A DNA stretch of 46,561 nt from NIOZ-UU13 sp964444135 (GTDB lineage Bacteria > Planctomycetota > Phycisphaerae > Sedimentisphaerales > Anaerobacaceae): NCBI GenBank assembly GCA_964444135.1, contig CAYUFX010000031.1, positions 1 through 46,561 of the forward strand, in the 5' to 3' direction. The position numbers and the translations under genes are program-made. Under the pieces are notes generated by a model. It saw only the letters and a program-made list of their open reading frames with translations. It was not told the origin of the DNA and did not search any database. Below are positions 28,255-35,547 of the stretch, one piece after another. Positions within the stretch are counted from its first letter, which is position 1. Every line of letters starts with the position of its first letter.

Positions 28255-28323
28255 GCATGTTTTGGTGTGTGGCCAAAGCATAGGTTTATCATTATTGTTA
28301 ATTATATTTAAAGGAGGACTATT

Positions 28324-30789
28324 ATGTCTAAGAAATTAATCTATTTAATTTCTTTTATTTTGGTGTTGGGGTCGGTCAGTAACGCTGAGGACATCCAGTG
28401 GACCGATCTTGGCGCCGACCACATCTGGAGCACGCCGGAAAACTGGGATCTGGGTAGAGTTCCTACCCTTGTTGACGACGTCAGGATCGACGTACCGGCC
28501 GCAGCAATGCCAAACGGCCCGATTATTCAGGATGGGATCGATGCAAAAGCTAATGGCATCTTTACTGAAGCACCCGGGGAGCCCACGCTGACGATGACCG
28601 GTGGAACCCTTGAGGTAGCAGGATGGATTTGGTGGGGCGATGGAGCGGACTCCTTCGGCATTTGGGATATGAGTGGCGGCACCGTAACTGTTGCTAATGA
28701 ATTCGAGCTTGGATGGGGCGGGGGTGCGGGCACTTTGACTTTGACAGGCGGTACAATCAACGCCGGAGAGGCAGTAATTCCTACGGGTAGCGGAGCATTT
28801 GGTGAGCTATACCTTCATGGCGGCACTTACACCGTCACTAAGGCCGACGGCCTCAGTGTGCAGGAAAACGGCCTGATAGATATCACCGAAGGTACGTTAG
28901 TGTTAGAAGGTGATGATACGGCGAAAATCAATGACCTTATCGCCGCGGGCCTGATTACTGCCTACGGAGGCGATGGCAAATTCGAGCTGGACTTTGATGG
29001 CAGGAATCCTGGCAAAACCACGTTAACAGCCATTCCCGCGCCGATAGCAGGCCCCGTCCTCAAGCTGGATGTCGGCAATTCACATAATGCCGAAGAGCTC
29101 GAAGAAGGCTTTACTTCGTTTACCCTCGCTGAAAGTGGTTCGGACGTCGATGGTATCACGATTGAATTTGCCGGTATTAATTCCGGCGACTCACGCCGGC
29201 GCGGTGAGCCGAGTGGCGTACCCTACGAGAATATTTACAGGGACTTCATCTTTGGCCGACAATCGGAAGCGGGGGTGGGGCTGGTAACAGTGACACTATC
29301 CGGCCTGCAGGCAAATCAGACTTACCTAATTACCCTCTACTCATGGGATACGAACAGCACAGAAATCAGAATCGCCGACTGGACTGCTAATGGCGAGTTT
29401 CTTTTTTCTACCATCCACGACGGCAATGTCGACCCACCGGCTGCTGAAGATGACTATGCTTATACAGGAGCAGCCACAGCAGATGCGAACGGGGTAATCC
29501 TGATGGAAGCTGTTCCTGGCGAGGGCACTTTCGCAGCGGAGCCTTTCGCTTTTATCAACGCTTTGGTGCTTGTCCCCATAGAGCCTGTCCTCAAGCTGGA
29601 TGTCGGCAATTCACATAATGCCGAAGAGCTCGAAGAAGGCTTTACTTCGTTTACCCTCGCTGAAAGTGGTTCGGACGTCGATGGTATCACGATTGAATTT
29701 GCCGGTATTAATTCCGGCGACTCACGCCGGCGAGGCGAGCCGGCCGGAGTACCCTTCGAGAATATATATCGTGACTTCATCTTTGGTCGACAATCGGAAG
29801 TGGGGGTGGGACTGGTAACAGTGACATTATCCGGCTTGGAGGCAAATCAGACTTACGGATTTACCCTCTACTCATGGGATACAAACAGCACAAACATCAG
29901 AATCGCCGACTGGACTGCTAATGGTAAGTTTCTTTTTTCTACCATCCACGACGGCAATGTCGACCCACCGGCTGCTCAAGATGACTATGCTTATACTGGA
30001 GCGGCCACGGCAGATGCGAACGGGGTAATCTTTATGGAAGCTGTTCCTGGCGAGGGCACTTTCGCAGCGGAGCCTTTCGCTTTTATCAACGCTTTGGTGC
30101 TATCTGCACCTGTCCCCACAGAACCTGAACCGGTCGGTCCTGTTACTGATGGTCTGGTTGCGTACTACCCACTGGAGAACGATGTGCTGGATGGTTCCGG
30201 TAATGGTAACGATGGTACTATATTTGGCAATCCAACCTATGTGGAAGGGCCATCCGGCTACGGCACGGCGATGGAATTCCATGGCTTGGGCGCCCCTGGT
30301 GGTGGCGGGGACTACATCGATTGCGGCAATGACGCCAGCCTGGACATTACCGGTCCAATCTCCATAGCCCTCTGGATACGACCTGGTGCGGATGACCCGG
30401 AGGGACAGGGCACAGAGACGGCGCCGATGGCCAAGGCGATGGATGGTGTGGGTTGGAGTTGGCAGGTTCGATACGGCTGGGGCAGCCCTCAGCCCTACAT
30501 GGCCTTCACGTTCAATACGTCGCCCAGGGCCTGGGCTTATGTCGGCCAAAACCTGGTTCGCGACGAGTGGGCCCACATCGCGTGCTCGCATGACGGCACG
30601 ACGCTGAAATGTTATCTCAATGGAGAGCAGACCGATTCGACCCCAATGGGCCAAATTACCAGCAGTGAGGCACCTGTCCTCATCGGCTCGGACGGGTGGG
30701 GCTGTGACTGGATTGGCGCAATTGATGAAGTTGCGATATACAACCGGGCTTTGTCTGATAGTGAGATTATGCACCTTGCAGGTAACTAA
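28324..30789 (+). CDS. Secreted beta-helix/duplicated-domain/LamG protein
   Basis: This 821-residue exported protein has the signal peptide MSKKLIYLISFILVLGSVSNA. Residues about 24-235 are Gly/Thr-rich with repeating 'TLTMTGGTLEV', 'MSGGTVTV' and 'LTLTGGTIN' units, which suggests a right-handed beta-helix (autotransporter-strand type). Residues 245-421 and 422-598 are two tandem copies of a ~177-residue domain I do not recognise (LKLDVGNSHNAEELEEGF..., RRRGEP, YRDFIFG, 'RIADWTANG', PFAFINALV). Residues about 610-821 are a LamG/concanavalin-like domain (GLVAYYPLENDVLDGSGNGNDG through GAIDEVAIYNRALSDSEI). It is probably a cell-surface or sugar-binding protein; no catalytic motif is visible. AAGGAGG six bases upstream supports the start. 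The next gene carries a related copy of the 177-residue domain. Confidence 0.9.
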   Translation: MSKKLIYLISFILVLGSVSNAEDIQWTDLGADHIWSTPENWDLGRVPTLVDDVRIDVPAAAMPNGPIIQDGIDAKANGIFTEAPGEPTLTMTGGTLEVAGWIWWGDGADSFGIWDMSGGTVTVANEFELGWGGGAGTLTLTGGTINAGEAVIPTGSGAFGELYLHGGTYTVTKADGLSVQENGLIDITEGTLVLEGDDTAKINDLIAAGLITAYGGDGKFELDFDGRNPGKTTLTAIPAPIAGPVLKLDVGNSHNAEELEEGFTSFTLAESGSDVDGITIEFAGINSGDSRRRGEPSGVPYENIYRDFIFGRQSEAGVGLVTVTLSGLQANQTYLITLYSWDTNSTEIRIADWTANGEFLFSTIHDGNVDPPAAEDDYAYTGAATADANGVILMEAVPGEGTFAAEPFAFINALVLVPIEPVLKLDVGNSHNAEELEEGFTSFTLAESGSDVDGITIEFAGINSGDSRRRGEPAGVPFENIYRDFIFGRQSEVGVGLVTVTLSGLEANQTYGFTLYSWDTNSTNIRIADWTANGKFLFSTIHDGNVDPPAAQDDYAYTGAATADANGVIFMEAVPGEGTFAAEPFAFINALVLSAPVPTEPEPVGPVTDGLVAYYPLENDVLDGSGNGNDGTIFGNPTYVEGPSGYGTAMEFHGLGAPGGGGDYIDCGNDASLDITGPISIALWIRPGADDPEGQGTETAPMAKAMDGVGWSWQVRYGWGSPQPYMAFTFNTSPRAWAYVGQNLVRDEWAHIACSHDGTTLKCYLNGEQTDSTPMGQITSSEAPVLIGSDGWGCDWIGAIDEVAIYNRALSDSEIMHLAGN
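29056..29586 (+). repeat. Tandem 531-bp coding repeat, copy 1
   Basis: This is the first copy of a 531-bp (177-codon) direct repeat inside the secreted-protein gene. Its first 146 bases (29056-29201) are identical to 29587-29732, including synonymous sites. The rest has scattered silent and missense differences. Confidence 0.9.
29587..30117 (+). repeat. Tandem 531-bp coding repeat, copy 2
   Basis: This is the second copy, directly abutting the first. Differences begin at codon 50 of the unit (GEPSGVPYEN in copy 1 versus GEPAGVPFEN here). The sharp boundary between identity and divergence suggests partial gene conversion or a recent recombination event. Confidence 0.88.
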
Positions 30790-30828
30790 TATTGCTGTTT
30801 TCGATTGAGTAAATCTTTAATTAATTCG

Positions 30829-30859
30829 GGGCCTGTACCGATTGATTCGGTATAGGCCC
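30829..30859 (+). terminator. Strong 3' hairpin after the 821-residue gene
   Basis: GGGCCTGTACCG (30829-30840) pairs with CGGTATAGGCCC (30848-30859) as a 12-bp stem with one G-U pair and a 7-base loop, 40 bases past the stop. No U-tract follows, so it may stop transcription weakly or protect the mRNA 3' end. A closely related hairpin follows the next gene. Confidence 0.6.
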
Positions 30860-31049
30860 ATTGGTTCCGTCAAGAAACAGAGGCTGGGTATCGGTCGAAA
30901 GCAACATGTGTCTTGATGTGTAGCTAAAGAGTAACTCATAATTCGCTCAACGGTTGTTGATGGAGGAATATTATGCGTGGGTAAAAGTACATAGTCATAG
31001 CTGCTTTCTAACGTGTCATGTAGTCATTAAGATTTTTGGAGATAGAATA

Positions 31050-34000
31050 ATGAAAAAGAATTTTGCAGAATTATTGCCCATGTTACTTGTAGCGACAGTC
31101 GCTGTTGGTCTGAATGGATGGACTGCAAATGCCAGCTATCCCGTCCTTCAGTTGGATATTAACAATAGAAATGTTGCCGCAGAGACAGAGCCTGGCTTTG
31201 CTTCTTTTACCATCGCTGACGGTGGCTCGGAGGTAGAAGGTATTACAATTGAATTTGCCGGTACTCTTGACTCACGCCGACGCGGCGCACCAGTCGGAAT
31301 AGAGTACGAGCAGATCTATCGCGATTTTATCTTTTCGCGGCCGGGTGGAATGACGATTACATTGTCAGGGCTGGAGGTTAATGAAACCTACGAAATAACT
31401 ATTTATGCATATGATACAGGCAGTGGAGCAGGCGGCGATCGAATCGCGGACTGGACAGCCAATGGGGAATTTTGTCTCACAGCTGGCTTCAACGCTGGAA
31501 TTGCGCCTACGGGTGCGGATGACTATGCTTTTACCGGGACAGCTCAGTCAGACGACACCGGTACAATCGTCCTGGAATGTGGCCCTAATGAAAACACCGC
31601 CGAAGAATCAGGCGCGAATAATCCCTTTGGTTTTGTCAATGCCTTAGTGGTCTCTTCGCTGACTCCATTAACAAAAGCCCGGCGACCAGAGCCGGCCGTT
31701 GGTGCCCTGCATCCTGAAACATGGGTGAGCCTTGTCTGGTTACCGGGAAGTTATGCCGTCTCGCACAATGTGTATTTCGGTGACAATTTTATCAATGTAG
31801 ACAACGCCACGACAGAAGATACGGATACATTCATCGGTTCCACAAATGACAGTGTCTTCCTTATCGGCAGCGCCGGAAGTCCTTATCAGGAGGGGCTACC
31901 TCCTGGAACAACATATTACTGGCGAATCGATGAGGTCAATGACATGCACCCTGACAGTCCCTGGAAAGGCGATGTCTGGAGCTTCACGGTTCCCTCAAAG
32001 ACTGCCTTCAATCCCATTCCGGTCGATGGTGTCATGTTCGTTGACCCAAATGTCACGCTAATATGGACTACAGGTGCAGGTTCGATTCAGCATCATTTGT
32101 ATTTTAGTGATAATCTCGAAGATGTTCAAGCTGGTACGGGTGGTACAGACAAAGGTGTTATTGCAGATGCGAATTATACTCCCGGACTTCTGGAGCTTGA
32201 TAAGACCTATTATTGGCGAGTCGACGAGTTCGACGGCAGCCAAACACATACAGGCGATCTCTGGAGCTTTACGACTACTCTTGAAGGCCTGGGTACGGTC
32301 GTTATGGATATGTGGGAGAATATTAACGGTGCCACTTTGGATTTCCTTAGAGATGACTCAAGATATCCGGACAACCCAACCTGGAGCGATGAATTGACCG
32401 AATTCGGCACTGCTGACACCATTGGAGACAACTACGGCGCCCGAATTTATGGTTGGCTCTATGTGCCGCTGACTGGCGACTATACGTTCTATTTCACGAG
32501 TGCAGATGAGGGCGAATTGTGGCTGAGCACCGATGATGATTCCACCAATATTGTATTTCTCGCTTCAGAACCTACTTGGGGACAATACGACGCTTTTGTT
32601 CGATGGTCTGAACCTATCCCGCTAATCGGTGGCGAAAAGTACTACATTGAGGCGATATGGAAGGAAAGCACCGATTGGGACCACTGCCGTGTGGCCTGGC
32701 AAGGTGCCGGCATCCGGAACCAAGAGGTCATTCAAGGTAATTATCTCTCGCCATACGAACCTGTAAATGCCTTTGGTCCGAGTCCCAGCGATGGTAGAAT
32801 TGATGTGAGGATTGATCCTGTTCTTCGCTGGAAACCTGGAAAACATGCTACTTCGCATGGTGTGTACTTCGGCACCAACCAGGACGCTGTGCGCAATGCC
32901 GGCACAGGCTCACCTGAGTATAAAGTCACCGGAGACATTGGTGCCGAGAGCTTTGACCCCGGAGAGCTTGAGCTGGAGACCACCTACTACTGGCGTATTG
33001 ATGAGGTCAATGACCTCGATCCCGACAGTCCGTGGGTGGGCGAAGTATGGAGCTTTACAACAGGCAGTTACCTTATCGTAGATGACTTCGAGGACTACAA
33101 CGACTATGACCCCGACCAGATATTCAATACGTGGTTGGACGGATGGGAAGTTGAAACAAACGGCGCCGTGGTAGGTCATGATGTAGATTTTGCCCAGATT
33201 TTACAGGGAGAACATATTGTCGAGACCACAATTATCCACGGCGGCGAGCAGTCGATGCCATATTACTACAACAACGTTGGTACGGCAACTTATTCGGAAG
33301 CCGAACTTACGTTGAGCCCTGCGCAGGATTGGACAAGAGAAGGCGTTACAGAATTGTCGCTGTGGTTTAGAGGTTATCCAGCGGCTGTCGGCAGCTTCAC
33401 GGAAGACCCTGTCGGGACCTACACGATGACCGCGTCCGGCACAGATATAACAGGTCAGGCTGACGAGTTCCACTATGCTTATAAGATTCTCACCGGCATT
33501 GGCTCGATTACAGCAAGGGTCATGAGCGTCGATAACACCGACCCATGGGCCAAGGCAGGCGTTATGATTCGTGAGACATTGGAGCCGGGCTCCAAACATG
33601 CCCTGGCATGTGTTACGCCCGGCAACGGGGTAGCCTCCGAGGGCCGTAGTAATACTGGTGGTGATAGTTTCACAACAAACCAGACCGGAATAACTGCACC
33701 GCACTGGGTGAAACTGGAGCGTGACATCAGCGGTTTATTTACTGCTTTCCATTCGACTGATGGCTCTAACTGGGTATCTGTAGGGACCGCTATAGGCCAG
33801 GGCATCCAGATGGGCGCGAGTGTCTATATAGGTTTGGCAGTGACCTCACATAATCCTGATGCAACGTGTGAAGCTCAATTCTCTAACGTTAACATTACCG
33901 GTAACGTTAGTCAGCAGTGGATGAACCAGGATATTGGTATAACAAGCAATGACCCTGAGCCGATGTATGTGGTTCTCAATGGCAGAGCTGTGGCTTATCA

Positions 34001-34193
34001 CGAAAATCCGGATGCATCATTAATAGATGAGTGGACCGATTGGAGAATCGACCTGCAGGCGTTTGCAGACCAAGGCGTGGATTTAACTAATATCAATAGC
34101 ATTAGTATCGGCATAGGCACCCAAGCTAACACAACAACACCTGGCGATTCAGGGATTATGTACTTTGACGACATTCGGTTGTATCGACCTTGA
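31050..34193 (+). CDS. Large secreted multidomain protein (177-residue domain, Fn3-like repeats, PA14, LamG/DUF1349-like)
   Basis: This 1,047-residue exported protein starts at 31050, where GGAG lies upstream and a signal peptide follows (MKKNFAELLPMLLVATVAVG...). An earlier in-frame ATG at 30954 lacks these. Residues about 30-205 are a diverged copy of the domain duplicated in the preceding protein (DSRRRGAP, YRDFIF, RIADWTANG, GFVNALV). Fn3-like repeats follow, each ending in 'TTYYWRIDEVND..PDSPW.G.VWSF'. A PA14 domain at about 412-568 (ARIYGWLYVPLTGDYTFYF) is typical of carbohydrate-binding modules. From about 672 a beta-sandwich region is split by a DUF1349/LamG-like insert (about 793-950, ITARVMSVDNTDPWAKAGVM) and resumes at 'MYVVLNGRAVAYHENPDAS', ending in YFDDIRLYRP. 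It is probably a cell-surface glycan-binding protein; no enzyme motif is visible. Confidence 0.9.
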   Translation: MKKNFAELLPMLLVATVAVGLNGWTANASYPVLQLDINNRNVAAETEPGFASFTIADGGSEVEGITIEFAGTLDSRRRGAPVGIEYEQIYRDFIFSRPGGMTITLSGLEVNETYEITIYAYDTGSGAGGDRIADWTANGEFCLTAGFNAGIAPTGADDYAFTGTAQSDDTGTIVLECGPNENTAEESGANNPFGFVNALVVSSLTPLTKARRPEPAVGALHPETWVSLVWLPGSYAVSHNVYFGDNFINVDNATTEDTDTFIGSTNDSVFLIGSAGSPYQEGLPPGTTYYWRIDEVNDMHPDSPWKGDVWSFTVPSKTAFNPIPVDGVMFVDPNVTLIWTTGAGSIQHHLYFSDNLEDVQAGTGGTDKGVIADANYTPGLLELDKTYYWRVDEFDGSQTHTGDLWSFTTTLEGLGTVVMDMWENINGATLDFLRDDSRYPDNPTWSDELTEFGTADTIGDNYGARIYGWLYVPLTGDYTFYFTSADEGELWLSTDDDSTNIVFLASEPTWGQYDAFVRWSEPIPLIGGEKYYIEAIWKESTDWDHCRVAWQGAGIRNQEVIQGNYLSPYEPVNAFGPSPSDGRIDVRIDPVLRWKPGKHATSHGVYFGTNQDAVRNAGTGSPEYKVTGDIGAESFDPGELELETTYYWRIDEVNDLDPDSPWVGEVWSFTTGSYLIVDDFEDYNDYDPDQIFNTWLDGWEVETNGAVVGHDVDFAQILQGEHIVETTIIHGGEQSMPYYYNNVGTATYSEAELTLSPAQDWTREGVTELSLWFRGYPAAVGSFTEDPVGTYTMTASGTDITGQADEFHYAYKILTGIGSITARVMSVDNTDPWAKAGVMIRETLEPGSKHALACVTPGNGVASEGRSNTGGDSFTTNQTGITAPHWVKLERDISGLFTAFHSTDGSNWVSVGTAIGQGIQMGASVYIGLAVTSHNPDATCEAQFSNVNITGNVSQQWMNQDIGITSNDPEPMYVVLNGRAVAYHENPDASLIDEWTDWRIDLQAFADQGVDLTNINSISIGIGTQANTTTPGDSGIMYFDDIRLYRP

Positions 34194-34253
34194 GATTCAA
34201 ATGTAGATTAAACATTATTTCTGCTGGAATGGCAGAAAGATTTGCATGAGAAC

Positions 34254-34286
34254 GGGGCTTATACTGATTCGTTCAGTATAGGCTGC
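34254..34286 (+). terminator. 3' hairpin after the 1,047-residue gene
   Basis: GCTTATACTG (34257-34266) pairs with CAGTATAGGC (34274-34283) around a 7-base loop, 10 bp with one G-U, 60 bases past the stop. Sequence and shape match the hairpin at 30829-30859, with one base pair exchanged C-G to T-A. No U-tract follows. Confidence 0.55.
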
Positions 34287-34415
34287 GCTTGTCAAGCGCC
34301 AATCAGACCACTACGAATAACCGTCTATCTGATGTTATAAGCAGCCCAAGGACGCAGTGCTTTTTATTCTCTTCGCCAATTAAAGAGCCTAAGTCTTGAG
34401 TCTGGGGTGTTAGCT

Positions 34416-34700
34416 ATGTCTGTGTGTTTCGATCCTCGAAAGCGAATCTACGATTTACATAGCTTTGACGCTCCTGACGCTCCTTATGATCTGGAACCAA
34501 CAGTTTTTCCCGAATCTTTGCGGAATTATGAAGAAACCATTGATTCACACAAGAATTTCACGTCAGCAGGCATAGAAGACGAGGAGGATGAGTTTAGGCA
34601 TCTCGAACTCACTTTCGAGGAAGATGAATCGGTGTCTACCCGAATAACCTCGTCCACCTTGTCATTAAAGAACTTACGTAAACTTGCTTCGTGTAAGTAA
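34416..34700 (+). CDS. Small acidic hypothetical protein
   Basis: This possible 94-residue protein starts at ATG 34416 (GTG 34407 is an alternative) with GGGG eight bases before. It is acidic in the middle (GIEDEEDEFRHLELTFEEDES) with a more basic C-terminus. I recognise no family, signal peptide or membrane segment. It lies in an AT-rich stretch with transposase and integrase debris, so it may be a fragment or not expressed. Confidence 0.35.
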   Translation: MSVCFDPRKRIYDLHSFDAPDAPYDLEPTVFPESLRNYEETIDSHKNFTSAGIEDEEDEFRHLELTFEEDESVSTRITSSTLSLKNLRKLASCK

Positions 34701-34784
34701 TTGTATTATCTTGGCGGCAGGAATGCCACAAAGAACCTTCTGACAAACCTCTGCAACCTTCTTGTTTGTGCTTGCGAGGCATTT

Positions 34785-34933
34785 CGATATGGTCTGACTT
34801 TCCTGCGTGCTATCCTTTGTTCCAGGGCGATACTGGCTGCCAAACTGCTGGCAATCGAAACCCATTCGTAGAGAGATTCATCGGAACGCTACGGCGAGAC
34901 AAAACACCGAATTCCTGGCCAAATAATGGATGA
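34785..34933 (+). pseudogene. Relic of an rve-type (DDE integrase-core) transposase
   Basis: Two short frames resemble parts of integrase-core transposases of the IS481/IS3-like type. From about 34794, 'LTFLRAILCSRAILAAKLLAIE' resembles the N-terminal 'LLR.LF.SRA.LA.E.LALR' segment. From 34859 a different frame reads NPFVERFIGTLRRDKTPNSW before a stop, matching the 'N.F.ERFIGT.RRE' motif near the catalytic Glu. About 200 residues that normally separate these are missing, so the copy has an internal deletion and a frameshift. The assignment is by motif only. Confidence 0.4.
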
Positions 34934-34979
34934 AACGGGTGAGTAACTCGAAAGATTTGTTCACTACTGTGATTCTTAC

Positions 34980-35249
34980 ATGCATTTAGATTTGTACTCG
35001 ATCGAAGAATATAGAGAATCCAAAAAAGTGCAGGGTGTTACCGAAGCTTCACTTTATGAAATTGCTCTTACACTACGGCACTTTGAACGGTTGATAGGAA
35101 AATGCAATTCAAAACAGATTGCACAAAATAGCATAGATAAATTCATTCTCCAAAGAGGCAGCGAAATAAAACGGTCAACGCTCAACAAAGACATCAGGAA
35201 ATTAAAAACATTTGTCAACTGGTGCAGGAAAAAACGGTATATCTACTGA
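34980..35249 (+). pseudogene. Tyrosine-recombinase (phage integrase) core-binding domain fragment
   Basis: This 89-residue frame is rich in Lys and aromatic residues and looks like the N-terminal SAM-like core-binding domain of tyrosine recombinases: SLYEIALTLRHFERLIG, 'IDKFILQRGSEIKRSTLNKDIRKLKTFVNWCRKKRYI'-like helices in the expected order. Integrases would continue with a linker and the catalytic domain carrying R-H-R-Y. None is present before the stop at 35249 or in the next 300 bases. It is therefore a truncated integrase, or a small stand-alone DNA-binding protein derived from one. No good ribosome-binding site is visible. Confidence 0.5.
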
Positions 35250-35445
35250 CAAAAAAGGTATAGGGCAAAATATTTTTTTAAAAAATTTTCATCAATGTCC
35301 CTTTGTCAAGGATGACTGGTCGAGACTCAATAGAACAACCTTTCTGTGCTGAAAAACGGGTTTTGGGAGCATATCGGGGTTCCGTAAGCAGCAGAAGAGT
35401 ACCCACCCATAACTGACCGGTTACAAAAAAATCAAAAGAAAGACC

Positions 35446-35475
35446 TTGACATCACGGATTTCCAACGATTATATT
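35446..35475 (+). promoter_or_regulatory. Candidate sigma70-type promoter for the giant protein gene
   Basis: TTGACA (35446-35451, perfect -35) is followed after 17 or 18 bases by TTATAT/TATATT (35469-35475). The ATG at 35548 is about 70 bases further, with CAGGAGA five bases before it. Confidence 0.6.
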
Positions 35476-35547
35476 ATGCGTCAGCAGAAGCTTTTGTAGA
35501 AAACGGGCGAACTGCTTTTCGTAGAATAGAAACTCCACAGGAGAAAG

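Larger units (their letters stand above)
27729..28323 (+). other. Long leader/intergenic region upstream of the 821-residue secreted protein
   Basis: This 595-bp AT-rich region has no large gene. It contains a mini-ORF with a strong ribosome-binding site (27992-28045) and an 18-bp perfect palindrome (28237-28254). A second AAGGAGG-like run lies near 28160. AAGGAGG at 28311-28317 is the ribosome-binding site of the next gene. I could not assign a known riboswitch. Confidence 0.5.

Noticed and set aside
34674..34865. 63-codon minus-strand ORF
   Set aside because: The plus strand in this stretch carries transposase-like motifs, and the minus frame has no recognisable features.
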